NCBI GenBank assembly: GCA_035525365.1
Contig: DATLEK010000105.1
Location: forward strand, 1-64,000
Length of the DNA: 64,000 bases
Direction: 5' to 3'
Source: GCA-2861595 sp035525365
Lineage (GTDB): Bacteria; Actinomycetota; Acidimicrobiia; Acidimicrobiales; GCA-2861595
Of this stretch, positions 41,605-50,253 are shown piece by piece. The notes beneath the pieces are model-generated. The model made no database searches and was not told the origin of the DNA. It saw nothing but the letters and a program-made list of their open reading frames with translations. A program made the translations under genes and the position numbers. Numbering within the stretch: the first letter of the stretch is position 1; each line of letters starts with the position of its first letter.

Positions 41605-42249
41605 ATGCCCGAGGTTCCGGCCTGGCGTCTGAGCGGAGACTGGTTCGACGCCTGCAATTGCAACATCCCGTGCCCGTGCACCTTCGCCCAGGCGCCGACG
41701 TTCGAGGACTGCGATGGAATCAACTTCTTCCACATCCGCGAGGGACACTACGGCGACGTGACGATCGACGGGCTGAACGTCCTTGCCCTGCTCTCGTTCA
41801 GGGGCAACATCTGGGCCGGGGAGACGAAGATGGCCTTTGGCGCCTACTTCGACGAAAGCGCAGACGAGCGCCAGCGGGAGGCGCTGCAAATGATCTTCAG
41901 CGGCCAGGCGGGCGGGTGGCCTGCGGCCCTCGCCGACCTCATCGGCGACATGCGCGGCGTCGAGTTCGCTCCCATCGAGTTCTCCATGTCGGACGACCTC
42001 GGGTGGTGGGAGGCGCGGATTCCGGGCCGGGTCGAGGCCCGGGGCGAGGCCCTGACCGGTCCGACCACCCCGCCGGGAGCTCGAGTCGAGATCCACAACG
42101 CTCCGGGAAGTGAGGTGGGCCCTGGCACGGTAACGATTCAGGGGACGGCCGTCACCGATCGGGCTGAGGGTTTCGGCTTCCAATGGGACCGCACGGGCCA
42201 GTCGAGCAAGTACATCCGCTTCGAATGGAGCGGACCCGACGAGTCGTGA
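41605..42249 (+). CDS. DUF1326 domain protein
   Basis: A 214-residue protein of the DUF1326 family: WRLSGDWFDACNCNIPCPCTFAQAPT with the Cys-rich CNCNIPCPC motif (residues about 17-25), HIREGHYGDVTIDGLNV, and the QREALQMIFSGQAGGWPAAL helix. The start is ATG 41605, because AAGGAGG precedes it by 5 nt. An upstream in-frame GTG at 41590 lies before that site. It overlaps the DUF2182 gene by 4 bp; the two families often occur as a pair. Function unknown, metal binding plausible. Confidence 0.9.
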   Translation: MPEVPAWRLSGDWFDACNCNIPCPCTFAQAPTFEDCDGINFFHIREGHYGDVTIDGLNVLALLSFRGNIWAGETKMAFGAYFDESADERQREALQMIFSGQAGGWPAALADLIGDMRGVEFAPIEFSMSDDLGWWEARIPGRVEARGEALTGPTTPPGARVEIHNAPGSEVGPGTVTIQGTAVTDRAEGFGFQWDRTGQSSKYIRFEWSGPDES

Positions 42250-43073
42250 GCCGGCAGCTGACGACGGCGGCAGGGACAACAACTCGCCCTCCCGACACCA
42301 TCGTGGCGTGCACGCTGCTCGTGCTGGCCGGGCTCGCCTGGGCGGGCACCGCACAAATGGCCGCGCCGGATATGCGGCGGGGGCTGCTGACCGGGGCGGG
42401 GTCCGGGAGCTCCATGTCATCCGACTCGATGTCGACGATGGCGCTTGACGTCTCCGTCGTGGCGATCGCCCTCTTCTTGCTGACGTGGATGGTGATGATG
42501 GCTGCGATGATGTTGCCGGCCGTCGCGCCCGTGGTGGCCGTGTTCGATGGCTGGGTGCGCCGGACCGGGCGGTCGCGATGGGCGACGGTGGCGTTCGTGG
42601 GTGGGTACCTTCTGGCCTGGAGCCTCACCGGCCTGGTGGCGTACGGCGCCGTCGCGTACTTCCAGTCCCTCGTTCCGTCGGGGCGCGCTGCCCTCCGCTT
42701 AGGCGGAGCCCTGCTCATCCTGGCCGGCGCCTACCAGCTCTCGCCGCTCAAGAGGGTGTGCCTCACTCACTGCCGCACGCCCATGCAGTTCGTCGCCCGT
42801 CACGCGACCCGGTTGCGGCAGGGCGGGGCGTCCGCCGCCAGAGTGGGCGCCCTCCACGGCCTCTACTGCCTGGGCTGCTGTTGGGCCCTCATGATGGTGC
42901 TCGTCCTGGTGGGCGTGATGAACGTGGCATGGATGGCGCTGGTGGCCGCCGTCATCTTCGCCGAGAAGGTATTGCGCCAGGGCGCCCTGGTCGCCCGGGC
43001 CGTCTCAGTGCTGCTCGTTGTGGCCGGCGTCGCCCAAGTGCTGTCACCGCACGCCCTGCCCTCGCTCGCCTGA
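42246..43073 (+). CDS. DUF2182 predicted metal-binding integral membrane protein
   Basis: A 275-residue protein with about seven helices. Family marks are ALFLLTWMVMMAAMMLPAVAP, GGYLLAWSLTGLVAYG, YQLSPLKRVCLTHCRTP and GLYCLGCCWALMMVLV. The Cys/His/Met-rich helices suggest metal or thiol chemistry in the membrane. The start is GTG 42246, overlapping the DUF1326 stop (GTGA), so the pair is translationally coupled. The DUF annotation as metal-binding is family knowledge; the metal is not known. Confidence 0.88.
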   Translation: MSRQLTTAAGTTTRPPDTIVACTLLVLAGLAWAGTAQMAAPDMRRGLLTGAGSGSSMSSDSMSTMALDVSVVAIALFLLTWMVMMAAMMLPAVAPVVAVFDGWVRRTGRSRWATVAFVGGYLLAWSLTGLVAYGAVAYFQSLVPSGRAALRLGGALLILAGAYQLSPLKRVCLTHCRTPMQFVARHATRLRQGGASAARVGALHGLYCLGCCWALMMVLVLVGVMNVAWMALVAAVIFAEKVLRQGALVARAVSVLLVVAGVAQVLSPHALPSLA

Positions 43074-43228
43074 GCGGCGGTGGGTCGGCCAAACAGGCTT
43101 CGTTCACCAGCATTCTGGACGGCCGGCGATCCGACGAGCTCCCCGACTTCGAGGCCGCTCACGATCACCAGTTCGGCGTGACACCTGACGCCCGGCAATA
43201 GTCGCGGCTCGTCGTGTAGGGCTTCCTG

Positions 43229-43681
43229 TCAGCCGGCGTTGAGGGTCGCCTCCTCGATGGCAGCCAGCATGCTCCGAAAGTTTGCGCTCAGCATCCTGTC
43301 GATCACGGGACCGGTCACTCGACCCACCGGGCCGCCCCTGGGCACATACCGGTAGTCGAAAGTGATCGCTGTTCCGTCACCGTCGGGTTCAAGGGTGAGT
43401 CTGGCTTCGGCCTGCTTGAACGGCACGAGAGCGGATGGCTGATTCGTGGTGGCGAGCGTGCGCCCCTCCTCCCAGGCGGTGACCGTTTCGACCAATGCGC
43501 CGATCGGCTTCAGGTCTACCTGGCGGCGGGCACCCACGCCGTGCGTCTGGTCGCCGATGGGTCGAGAGGCCTTAAGGCCACCCCAGTGGTCCGCCAGGTT
43601 CGGGAAATCAGCGACCACGGCCCAGACAGAAGCACAAGACGCGGCCACTTGTCGTCGCACGGTGAGGTGGCGTTCGGCCAT
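43229..43681 (-). CDS. SRPBCC family protein
   Basis: A 150-residue START-fold protein: LTVRRQVAASCASVWAVVADFPNLADHWGGL, then LVETVTAWEEGRTLA, ARLTLEPDGDGTAITFDYRYVPRGG and a C-terminal helix. A polyketide_cyc2-like ligand-binding protein. The start is ATG 43681. Convergent with the DUF2182 gene; stands alone. Confidence 0.82.
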   Translation of the reverse strand: MAERHLTVRRQVAASCASVWAVVADFPNLADHWGGLKASRPIGDQTHGVGARRQVDLKPIGALVETVTAWEEGRTLATTNQPSALVPFKQAEARLTLEPDGDGTAITFDYRYVPRGGPVGRVTGPVIDRMLSANFRSMLAAIEEATLNAG

Positions 43682-44130
43682 GACGATCGCTCCTGAGCTG
43701 CAGGCGTAGTACTGACGGGGAGGGCGACAACGAATCTACCCGGCGGTTATCGAACCGTCGAGGAATGGCCCGCTGACTGTTGAAGTTCGGCGGGGCCCGC
43801 TCCGGCGTCTCTACTTTGACCCCTCATCTTGCGGCAGCAAATGGCGGCCGAGGCATCGGAATTGGCTCATCGCGGCATGCTGTCCGTCGCCGGTGAAAGA
43901 CACGCGGATGCCACGAGGATCACCCGTGTATTAGGCGATAGGGGCGCCGGGAATGGGGAATGTCGACGGGATTCGGCGCTCCCGTTCGGTGCTCGCCGAT
44001 GGCGTGGCGGTCGATTCTTCGCTGTGGGCGGTGTTCAACCAACGCCGATGATCCCGAGCCGATCCCAGAGGTCGTCGACCCAACTGGCCGCAGACCGCCG
44101 CCCGGGAGGGCGTCTGCCGCCTCGGCGCTC
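43682..44130. other. 449-bp gap without a supported gene
   Basis: Frames on both strands are short or Arg/Ser-rich. The minus-strand frame into the kinase gene is a shadow of that gene. No hairpin or repeat stood out. Confidence 0.45.
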
Positions 44131-44991
44131 TCAGATGTAGCGGCGCATGGCGGCCACGGCAGACGTCCCGTAGCTACCCCCGAAGAGAACGGCGTGCACG
44201 AGCAGCGGCAGCGCCTGCCACAGCTCGACACGCTCCTCGTGGCCGTCTGCGAGCGGCATGCACTCCTCGTAGGCGGCGAGGAAGGTGGGGGCCGGCGCGC
44301 CGAAGAGGCGCAGCATGGCGAGGTCGATCTCGCGGTGGCCGCCATAGGCGGCGGGATCGATGAGCCACGGGCGGCCGCCGACGTCGGCCAACACGTTGCC
44401 GCTCCACAGGTCGCCGTGCAGGCGGGCCGGCGGCTCCGGCGGCCCGGCCAGCTCTGGGAGCCGGGACGCGAGGGCGTCGAGCACGCCGACCCCGCCAGGT
44501 GGGAGTGCCCCTCGGTCGCACGCCATGCGCGCGACAGGCTCCAGGCGCCGAGTCAGGTAGAACGACGGCCAGTCGTCGCACGGGTCATTGGGAAGGGTGA
44601 GGGGACCCAAAACGAGATCATGCGCGCCGCCGAACTCCGGCGCACCGGCGGCGTGGAGGGCGGCCAACCCGCGGCCGAGCTGCTCGTCCGTGGCCGGGAT
44701 CCGGCGCCCGGCGTCGACCCAGGCCAGGGCGAGGAAGCGGGGTGCCCCCGGGTCGTCGGCGACGGCCAGCACGTCGGGCACGGGCAGGGCGCCCGGCTCG
44801 GCCAGCCACTCCAGGCCCTCGGCCTCGCGGGTGTACGCATACGGCGCCGCGTCCGCTGCAGTCTTCACGAAGACCCGCGACCCGTCGGCCAGTACAGCTG
44901 CGTACGCATCGTTGAGGTCCCCGCCGGCGATCCCTCGCAGGTCGGCGAGCGGAGCGCCGAGCGCTTCGACGAGGGCGTCAGCGAGGTGCAC
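44131..44991 (-). CDS. Fructosamine/ketosamine-3-kinase family protein
   Basis: A 286-residue kinase of the FN3K family, which phosphorylates sugar adducts on proteins as a repair step. GIAGGDLNDAYAAVLADGSRVFVKTA (ATP-site Lys), ALAWVDAGRRIPATDEQLGRGLAALH, PARLHGDLWSGNVLAD (catalytic Asp) and PWLIDPAAYGGHREIDLAML are diagnostic. The start is GTG 44991 (VHLADALVEAL), overlapping the phosphatase gene by 14 bp. The FN3K and LMW-PTP pairing is seen in many bacteria and fits a repair couple. Confidence 0.9.
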   Translation of the reverse strand: MHLADALVEALGAPLADLRGIAGGDLNDAYAAVLADGSRVFVKTAADAAPYAYTREAEGLEWLAEPGALPVPDVLAVADDPGAPRFLALAWVDAGRRIPATDEQLGRGLAALHAAGAPEFGGAHDLVLGPLTLPNDPCDDWPSFYLTRRLEPVARMACDRGALPPGGVGVLDALASRLPELAGPPEPPARLHGDLWSGNVLADVGGRPWLIDPAAYGGHREIDLAMLRLFGAPAPTFLAAYEECMPLADGHEERVELWQALPLLVHAVLFGGSYGTSAVAAMRRYI

Positions 44992-45466
44992 GAAGCTGGG
45001 CGAGGAGCCCGACGCAGGCCGCGTCCACCAGGTCGATAACCCGGTCGAAGCCGTCGCCTGCCTCGCCGAAGTACGGATCGGGCACGTCGAGATCGAGCCC
45101 GCGGGCCGACTCGGGGTCGAACTCCCGCAGCAGCCGGACCTTGGCGCGATGGGAATCGGTCCGCGCCAGGCGACGGAGGGCGCGCACGTTGTCGGCATCG
45201 CATGCCAGCACGAGGTCAAAGTCGTCGAAGTCGCGCGCGGACACCTGCCTCGCCGCGCCGCCGACCTGCAGGCCATGCCTTGCACCGGCTGCGACCGACC
45301 GGGGATCGGGCGGCCCCCCGACGTGCCAGCCGCCCGTGCCTGCACTGTCGACCAGGATCTCGTCCTCCAACCCCGCCTCGAGCACCCGAAGCCGCATGAC
45401 TGCCTCCGCCGTCGGCGAACGGCAGATGTTGCCCATGCAGACGAAGAGGATCCGGGTGGGGGCCAC
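44978..45466 (-). CDS. Low-molecular-weight protein-tyrosine-phosphatase
   Basis: A 162-residue LMW-PTP. The P-loop CMGNICRSPTAEAVM (C-x5-R-S) is near the N-terminus; the general-acid Asp lies in DVPDPYFGEAGDGFDRVIDLV, and DLVLACDADNVRALRR is typical. The start is GTG 45466. Cytosolic. It overlaps the FN3K gene by 14 bp and probably shares its transcript; members linked to FN3K may act on sugar phosphates or phosphoproteins. Confidence 0.92.
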   Translation of the reverse strand: MAPTRILFVCMGNICRSPTAEAVMRLRVLEAGLEDEILVDSAGTGGWHVGGPPDPRSVAAGARHGLQVGGAARQVSARDFDDFDLVLACDADNVRALRRLARTDSHRAKVRLLREFDPESARGLDLDVPDPYFGEAGDGFDRVIDLVDAACVGLLAQLRAPR

Positions 45467-45963
45467 GACTGGGCACCCTATCGAGCACCCTCATCGGCTC
45501 GACCTGCCTGCGCCGATACGCTCGCCGGTTGCCTGGGGAGGATGGGACCACCGGACACGGGCGGCAGGCACGGCGCTCGGCTCGCCGTCTCCACCGGTCC
45601 AACCCTTGCGCGCACGGGGACAGTAGCCCGAGCGGATCGAGGTCTCACTCGGGAGCGGAGCGGCGGCTCGAGGGCTGAGCCGCGTGCTCACTGCCGTCGA
45701 CTTCGACAGGTCTGGCTGGCGCACACCGCACCCGGAGCGCTGGCGAGCGAAGGTCTGGCCGTCTCCGCTGGCGGACGTCGTGCATCGAGGTCTCGCAGCG
45801 CTCCCCGGTCCCCTGCCCGATTCTCTTCGTCTGCTCCGCCATGGCCCTGGTGGAACCGTGGCCTGCTCTCCGGATGCGCGATCCTGCGATCGTGCTCGTC
45901 TCGGCGACGCGCGACCCGGCATTCGCCGCTCTCGGAACGGGCCAAAGGTGTGATGCTTCCGGT
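45467..45963. other. 497-bp gap without a supported gene
   Basis: No motif-bearing frame on either strand. It is the divergent promoter region between the phosphatase gene and the frameshifted gene at 45964. It is moderately high in GC and lacks clear repeats. Confidence 0.45.
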
Positions 45964-46335
45964 ATGGGTGAGCGCACGGAGGTCATCAACCTCGGGTTCG
46001 TGGTTGCTGATGCGGAGGCACCGAAGTTGACGATGGGCAAGCAGCACCTGACGATGGAGTTCCTCGACTGGAGGGACAGTCGGGTGACAGTCCACTTCGC
46101 CGACTGCATCGCTCTCCGATGGCAGGCAGGAGGCCGAACGATTCGTTGACGAGGCCGACCGCTACGACTCGACCGTCCTGGTTCACGACTCCGAGTGGCT
46201 TCGGGAGCATGAGCGCCAAGGCCACACACACATGGGAGGCAGGCAGTTTCGCCACCTGAAGCTGAACTTCACGCAGCAGGGCAACTCGACGTGCTCTGTA
46301 CCGCGCTCGAGGTCAAGAGCGAGGAGCACGCCTAA
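45964..46335 (+). pseudogene. Frameshifted hypothetical gene
   Basis: ATG 45964 opens ERTEVINLGFVVADAEAPKLTMGKQHLTMEFLDWRDSRVTVHF, which hits a stop at 46149. The sense continues in a second frame (EAERFVDEADRYDSTVLVHD, LREHERQGHTHMGGRQFRHL, KLNFTQQGN) and a third (LDVLCTALEVKSEEHA, TAA at 46333). Two shifts, near 46125 and 46290, interrupt an otherwise smooth protein of about 122 residues of unknown family. Confidence 0.65.
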
Positions 46336-46539
46336 GTGAACGCCGATCGCGCGGAGGTCGACCGTCCCCTATCGCGCGGACATACTCGCGTGGGGCCTGC
46401 GGCGAAAGTGCCGGTAAGGGACACCACATATCAGCGTTTGACATCGCTGTTGCGGGAGAGACCCGAAGCCAGAGCACCAGTCTCGTCCTGGAGCGGAGGG
46501 CGGAGGGATGTGCATGCGACCGTTCACGAATGCTTGTGC

Positions 46540-49500
46540 TCACCGGACGTCAAATTCGTACCCTGCGGGTGGAGCAGTCGCCCGCTGTCGTCGTAGGGGA
46601 TCGTGAGTCTCCACCAAGGTTCTATTGGTCGCGTCCAGGCCGGTAATCACGCCTGCTGCGGCAGCGTCCCAACGGCGGGCTGCGGCGGGACGACTGGGTC
46701 GGGGCCCAAGGCGCTCCAGCACCGCCGCGGGTGGCTTGGCACGAAGCATGTGGACAAGCTGGACCCGCCGAGCGGCGGCGGCATGGCGCACCGCCTTGCG
46801 GTCCTCCAGCTCGGGCGTGTAGTTGACCAACCACACCTCCCGTTCCCGGCGGAGTGTCCGGAGGCTCGCCACTTCCTCCTCCGTGAGCTGGATGGCGGCA
46901 TCGATCCAGGAGGTGGTGTCCCTGCCGCCGCTTTTTGATGGGTTCAGTGGCCCGTCCCTCCGTTGGCGACGTAGGAGGGACTGGAGGCGACGCTCCGCTG
47001 CAGCCAGCGCAAGGTCGACCGGGGGCGGCTCACTGGCGAGCAAAGCGTCCAGAGCCTCACCACGAGCGGAGAGCTCACCAAGGCTGACACCCGCCAATTG
47101 GACACCGGTGCCTGGAGACGGGCCTGCGGCATGGGCCAAGCGACCGGCTCCTCGCCTGGCGAGCGCCTCTACGACGGTGTCGGTGTCGGTGAGCTCGGCG
47201 GTGGTGCCATGACTTTCGTCCTCCTCCATCTCGCCCTCGACCAGGAACAGCTCGGTCGAACGACGCGCCCGTGTAAGAGCGACGTAGCCCTCCTCAAACG
47301 ACGAGGCGTCGGTCGGGTGGTAGAAGGCTGACTCCAGCGTGGCTCCCTGTAGCCCGTAGGTGGTGCGGGCATACGCGTGCTCTACGGCACCCGTGGCGAC
47401 GTAAGTGGCCGGCAGGCGGATCTCGCCTTCGGCCTCAAAGCTCACGACCAGCTCCGCTCCTTGTTGGTCGACTCCCACCACCCGCCCGACGCTTCCGTTC
47501 TTGACGAAGTCGGCCCCGGGACCACGAAGGCGTCGGTCGTTGAGCCTCGTGACCACCTCGTCGCCCACCTGGAACTCGCGCCCGGCGGCGACCAGCACTT
47601 CACCGTGAACTTCGCCGACGCCGATCAGCAGTGCTCTGGCCCGCTCGTTCAGGGCCGACCGCGCCGCATTGGTGCCCGCCACCATGGGGTCTCGCCGCCC
47701 CTCGCAGCGTGCAGCGAACCAGGCGGCGGCCATGGCGTCGTAGCTCTCGGCGGCAGTGGCCGAGCGGGTCAACTTGCCGTCCTCGTCGTAGGAGGCAACC
47801 GCCTCCGCCACATGGCCCTCCCGATAGGCGGAGATGGCCTCGCGCTCCTTGGGGTCGAGCTGGCGGTGGTTGGCTTTGAGCATGACTACTTCTTCGCCGG
47901 CACGGGCCACGACGGCGGCGAAGATGCCGCCGGCCTCCACGGCTCCGTGCTGATCTGGATCACCAATGAGGCGAAGCGCCCCGCCGGAACGTTCGGCGTG
48001 GTCGAGGAGGCGGGCGAGAAGGCGCGTCGGTGCCATGGAGGCTTCGTCAATGATGACCACCGAACCAGGAGCCAGGCCGCCATCGCGTGGGTCATCGAGC
48101 TCCATCAGCAGGCGAGCGATGGTGCTGGCCGGGCGGCCGGTGCGCCCGCTGAGGCCGGTGGCGTGATCGAGCTCGGCTGCTGCGGTGGCGCTGAGCGAGC
48201 AGCCCACGACCGGCACACCGCTTCGCACCAGCGCCTCAACGCAGGCCGAGGTGGCTGCCGTCTTGCCCGAGCCTGGGCGGCCACCGATGCCCAGCAGGCC
48301 TCGGGCCGAGGTGCACATCGCAACGACCATGTCTCTCTGCTCGTCCGACAGATGCGCGTGATCGGCGAGCACGCGATCGAGAACCGCAGGGTCGGCTGCC
48401 GGCGTCGGCCGGCTGGGCGCTTCTTCTGCCGCGGCCAGCAGGCGGGCTTCGAGGCCCACCAATTCAGGTGTGCTGAAGCGCCAGTTCGCCGTGGCCGAGG
48501 TAGGCGCCAGCACCACGACCCTGTCGCTGGCCAGGAAGCGGTCGGCCCAGATCACGAGGGACTCGGCCGACACCGCCTCCCCTGCACTCTCGCATAGAGC
48601 TCGGATCACGTCTCGGCGATCGAAGGTGGAGGCGAACTCAGTCACCCCATTCGGTCCACCCAGCTCGTCGAGAAGCGCCTCCATGACCTCGGCCGAAGGG
48701 GCGACGGGCGCCCGATGGCCAAGGCAGGCGGACAGCCAACCCTTCTTCAGGTCGAGGCCCTGAGCCTCTGCCCGCCACCGATCCTCCAGGCTCATCACAC
48801 CGCCGTCATGTTCTTTCCTCGGGCGGGTGGCCAAGGTGGCCGCCTGGTAGGCGCGAGCCGAGCTGGCGCCCGACTCGGCGACAGCCGCCTCGATGTCGGC
48901 CCGGCGCTTGGAGAACATGGCCACCAGCGCCGCCGGTACCCCGGCGATATCGGCCCAGCCGTTTCGTACCGGCTCCCATGCAACGCCAAGGCGAGTCGAC
49001 AGCAGGTGGCGCAACTCGGCCTGGTAGAGGAAGCCCGCCGTCCTGGCGTGGCGGAAGATCCCTCGGCTGTCCAGGGCCCGCCAGGTGCCGTCGGGCAGAC
49101 GCGTGAGGTTGGCCACCACGACATGAGTGTGCAGGAGCGGGTCGTCGGCGCGGCTGGTGCGGTGGTCGAAGGCAGCGGCGACGTAGCCGTCGGTGGCCAC
49201 GCGGGCTCTGTTGTGCCCCGAGCGAGCCGAAGCAGCCTGGTCCTCCAGATAGACAAGGGCGGCGGCCACGGCCTCACGATGAGCCTCACGAATGGCCTCA
49301 CGAATCTGCTCATCGCCCAGAGCCCAGGCCACGCTCACGCTCTTGGGTGGGCGGAAGGCCAGGTCGTAGCCGGGACGACGGGCCTTGGGCGCCTGAGTGG
49401 CCGCGTAGCGGGCGACCTCGGTGGCTGACACTCGCCAACCCGGTCGCCGGACGCTCTCACTGGTGGCCTTGGCGGCGAGGGAGGCGATTTCGGAGGAGCC

Positions 49501-49851
49501 CTGCTGACCGGCGGAGATCAGCCGGTGCACCTGGCGCACCGAGACACCGAGCCGCTCCGCCGCCAGCTTTGGCGCCAACCACTCTGTATCGACCGCACGC
49601 ACCCGCGGGCGCCGGCACCCCGAGCCCGACGCAGCCACCAAAGCCTCGCCACTTCGAGGATCGTGGCCGGCGAGCAAGGCTCGGAAGTCCTCGGGGTCGA
49701 CCTGGCCCACCAGGCCGAGGTCTGCCGCCAAGGAGCCGCACCAGTAGCCGTGAGCTTCCTTGGCTCCGGTGTAGTAGTCGATGGGCGAGGAGGCAACCTC
49801 GCCCAGGAAGTACTCAGCGGCGTTCGGCGCCAGCTTTCCGACATTCAACAT
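46540..49851 (-). CDS. MobF (TrwC/TraA-like) relaxase-helicase with an inserted HTH
   Basis: A 1103-residue protein that nicks oriT and unwinds the transferred strand. The relaxase domain has the Tyr pair in PIDYYTGA (Tyr26-27) and the His triad at His230, His241 and His243 (LLHTHVVVAN). Between them, about residues 88-155, is an HTH-like insert (LAPKLAAERLGVSVRQVHRL...SATEVARYAA). The RecD-like helicase follows: Walker A IGGRPGSGKTAATSA near residue 522, VVIIDEASM, and the GYVALTRARRSTELF end. The start is ATG 49851, with the 12-bp transfer motif just upstream. Confidence 0.92.
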   Translation of the reverse strand: MLNVGKLAPNAAEYFLGEVASSPIDYYTGAKEAHGYWCGSLAADLGLVGQVDPEDFRALLAGHDPRSGEALVAASGSGCRRPRVRAVDTEWLAPKLAAERLGVSVRQVHRLISAGQQGSSEIASLAAKATSESVRRPGWRVSATEVARYAATQAPKARRPGYDLAFRPPKSVSVAWALGDEQIREAIREAHREAVAAALVYLEDQAASARSGHNRARVATDGYVAAAFDHRTSRADDPLLHTHVVVANLTRLPDGTWRALDSRGIFRHARTAGFLYQAELRHLLSTRLGVAWEPVRNGWADIAGVPAALVAMFSKRRADIEAAVAESGASSARAYQAATLATRPRKEHDGGVMSLEDRWRAEAQGLDLKKGWLSACLGHRAPVAPSAEVMEALLDELGGPNGVTEFASTFDRRDVIRALCESAGEAVSAESLVIWADRFLASDRVVVLAPTSATANWRFSTPELVGLEARLLAAAEEAPSRPTPAADPAVLDRVLADHAHLSDEQRDMVVAMCTSARGLLGIGGRPGSGKTAATSACVEALVRSGVPVVGCSLSATAAAELDHATGLSGRTGRPASTIARLLMELDDPRDGGLAPGSVVIIDEASMAPTRLLARLLDHAERSGGALRLIGDPDQHGAVEAGGIFAAVVARAGEEVVMLKANHRQLDPKEREAISAYREGHVAEAVASYDEDGKLTRSATAAESYDAMAAAWFAARCEGRRDPMVAGTNAARSALNERARALLIGVGEVHGEVLVAAGREFQVGDEVVTRLNDRRLRGPGADFVKNGSVGRVVGVDQQGAELVVSFEAEGEIRLPATYVATGAVEHAYARTTYGLQGATLESAFYHPTDASSFEEGYVALTRARRSTELFLVEGEMEEDESHGTTAELTDTDTVVEALARRGAGRLAHAAGPSPGTGVQLAGVSLGELSARGEALDALLASEPPPVDLALAAAERRLQSLLRRQRRDGPLNPSKSGGRDTTSWIDAAIQLTEEEVASLRTLRREREVWLVNYTPELEDRKAVRHAAAARRVQLVHMLRAKPPAAVLERLGPRPSRPAAARRWDAAAAGVITGLDATNRTLVETHDPLRRQRATAPPAGYEFDVR

Positions 49852-49855
49852 CGCT

Positions 49856-49867
49856 CCCTCTACGCCC
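49856..49867 (-). promoter_or_regulatory. Transfer-gene motif copy 4 (upstream of relaxase)
   Basis: Minus-strand GGGCGTAGAGGG ends 4 nt before the relaxase ATG. Fourth copy of the element-specific 12-mer, 14.7 kb from the nearest other copy. It shows that the relaxase belongs to the same regulon as the T4SS genes despite the cargo between them. Confidence 0.62.
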
Positions 49868-49885
49868 CGCCGACGAGGAAAACGT

Positions 49886-49904
49886 CACGTCCCGAAGGGA
49901 CGTG
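49886..49904. other. Hairpin upstream of the relaxase, oriT candidate
   Basis: CACGTCCC (49886-49893), loop GAA, GGGACGTG (49897-49904): a perfect 8-bp stem 35 bp before the relaxase start. oriT sites commonly lie beside the relaxase gene and carry an inverted repeat next to nic. No nic consensus for this family could be verified by eye. Confidence 0.35.
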
Positions 49905-50038
49905 GCCAGTCTGTGCCGCTCATCCAAACCCATGATGTGAGGGGTCGAAGTTGCAGCTTTCGGACCCATGGCGTGGGGGCGCAGGTATTGGTATTACGAG
50001 ACCTCGTTCTTGTTACCGTCGTGTGGCAGGTTGGGAAG

Positions 50039-50209
50039 ATGGTGATTTGGGTCATGGTTTTCCTGAGCTTGTGGGCCGGCGTGGCCTTTCTGATCGAGTG
50101 GCTGGATCAACGGCGGCAGCCCTCGATGGTCGAGCGACTTTGGCCGTATGTCGATCGGGGTGAGGACTACTGGGTGAGCGACGTGGAGGACTGGCTGCGC
50201 CGCTACTGA
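50039..50209 (+). CDS. Small single-helix membrane protein
   Basis: A 56-residue protein: one helix (VIWVMVFLSLWAGVAFLIEWL) then a short cytoplasmic tail ending RGEDYWVSDVEDWLRRY. Unknown family. The start is ATG 50039 (GGGAAG just before it). First of the plus-strand regulatory cassette; 44 bp before the histidine kinase. Coding status moderately likely. Confidence 0.5.
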   Translation: MVIWVMVFLSLWAGVAFLIEWLDQRRQPSMVERLWPYVDRGEDYWVSDVEDWLRRY

Positions 50210-50253
50210 GCAACCTCCGTGCATCTCCAGTCCCAGTGCGGGAGGCTGGAGCC

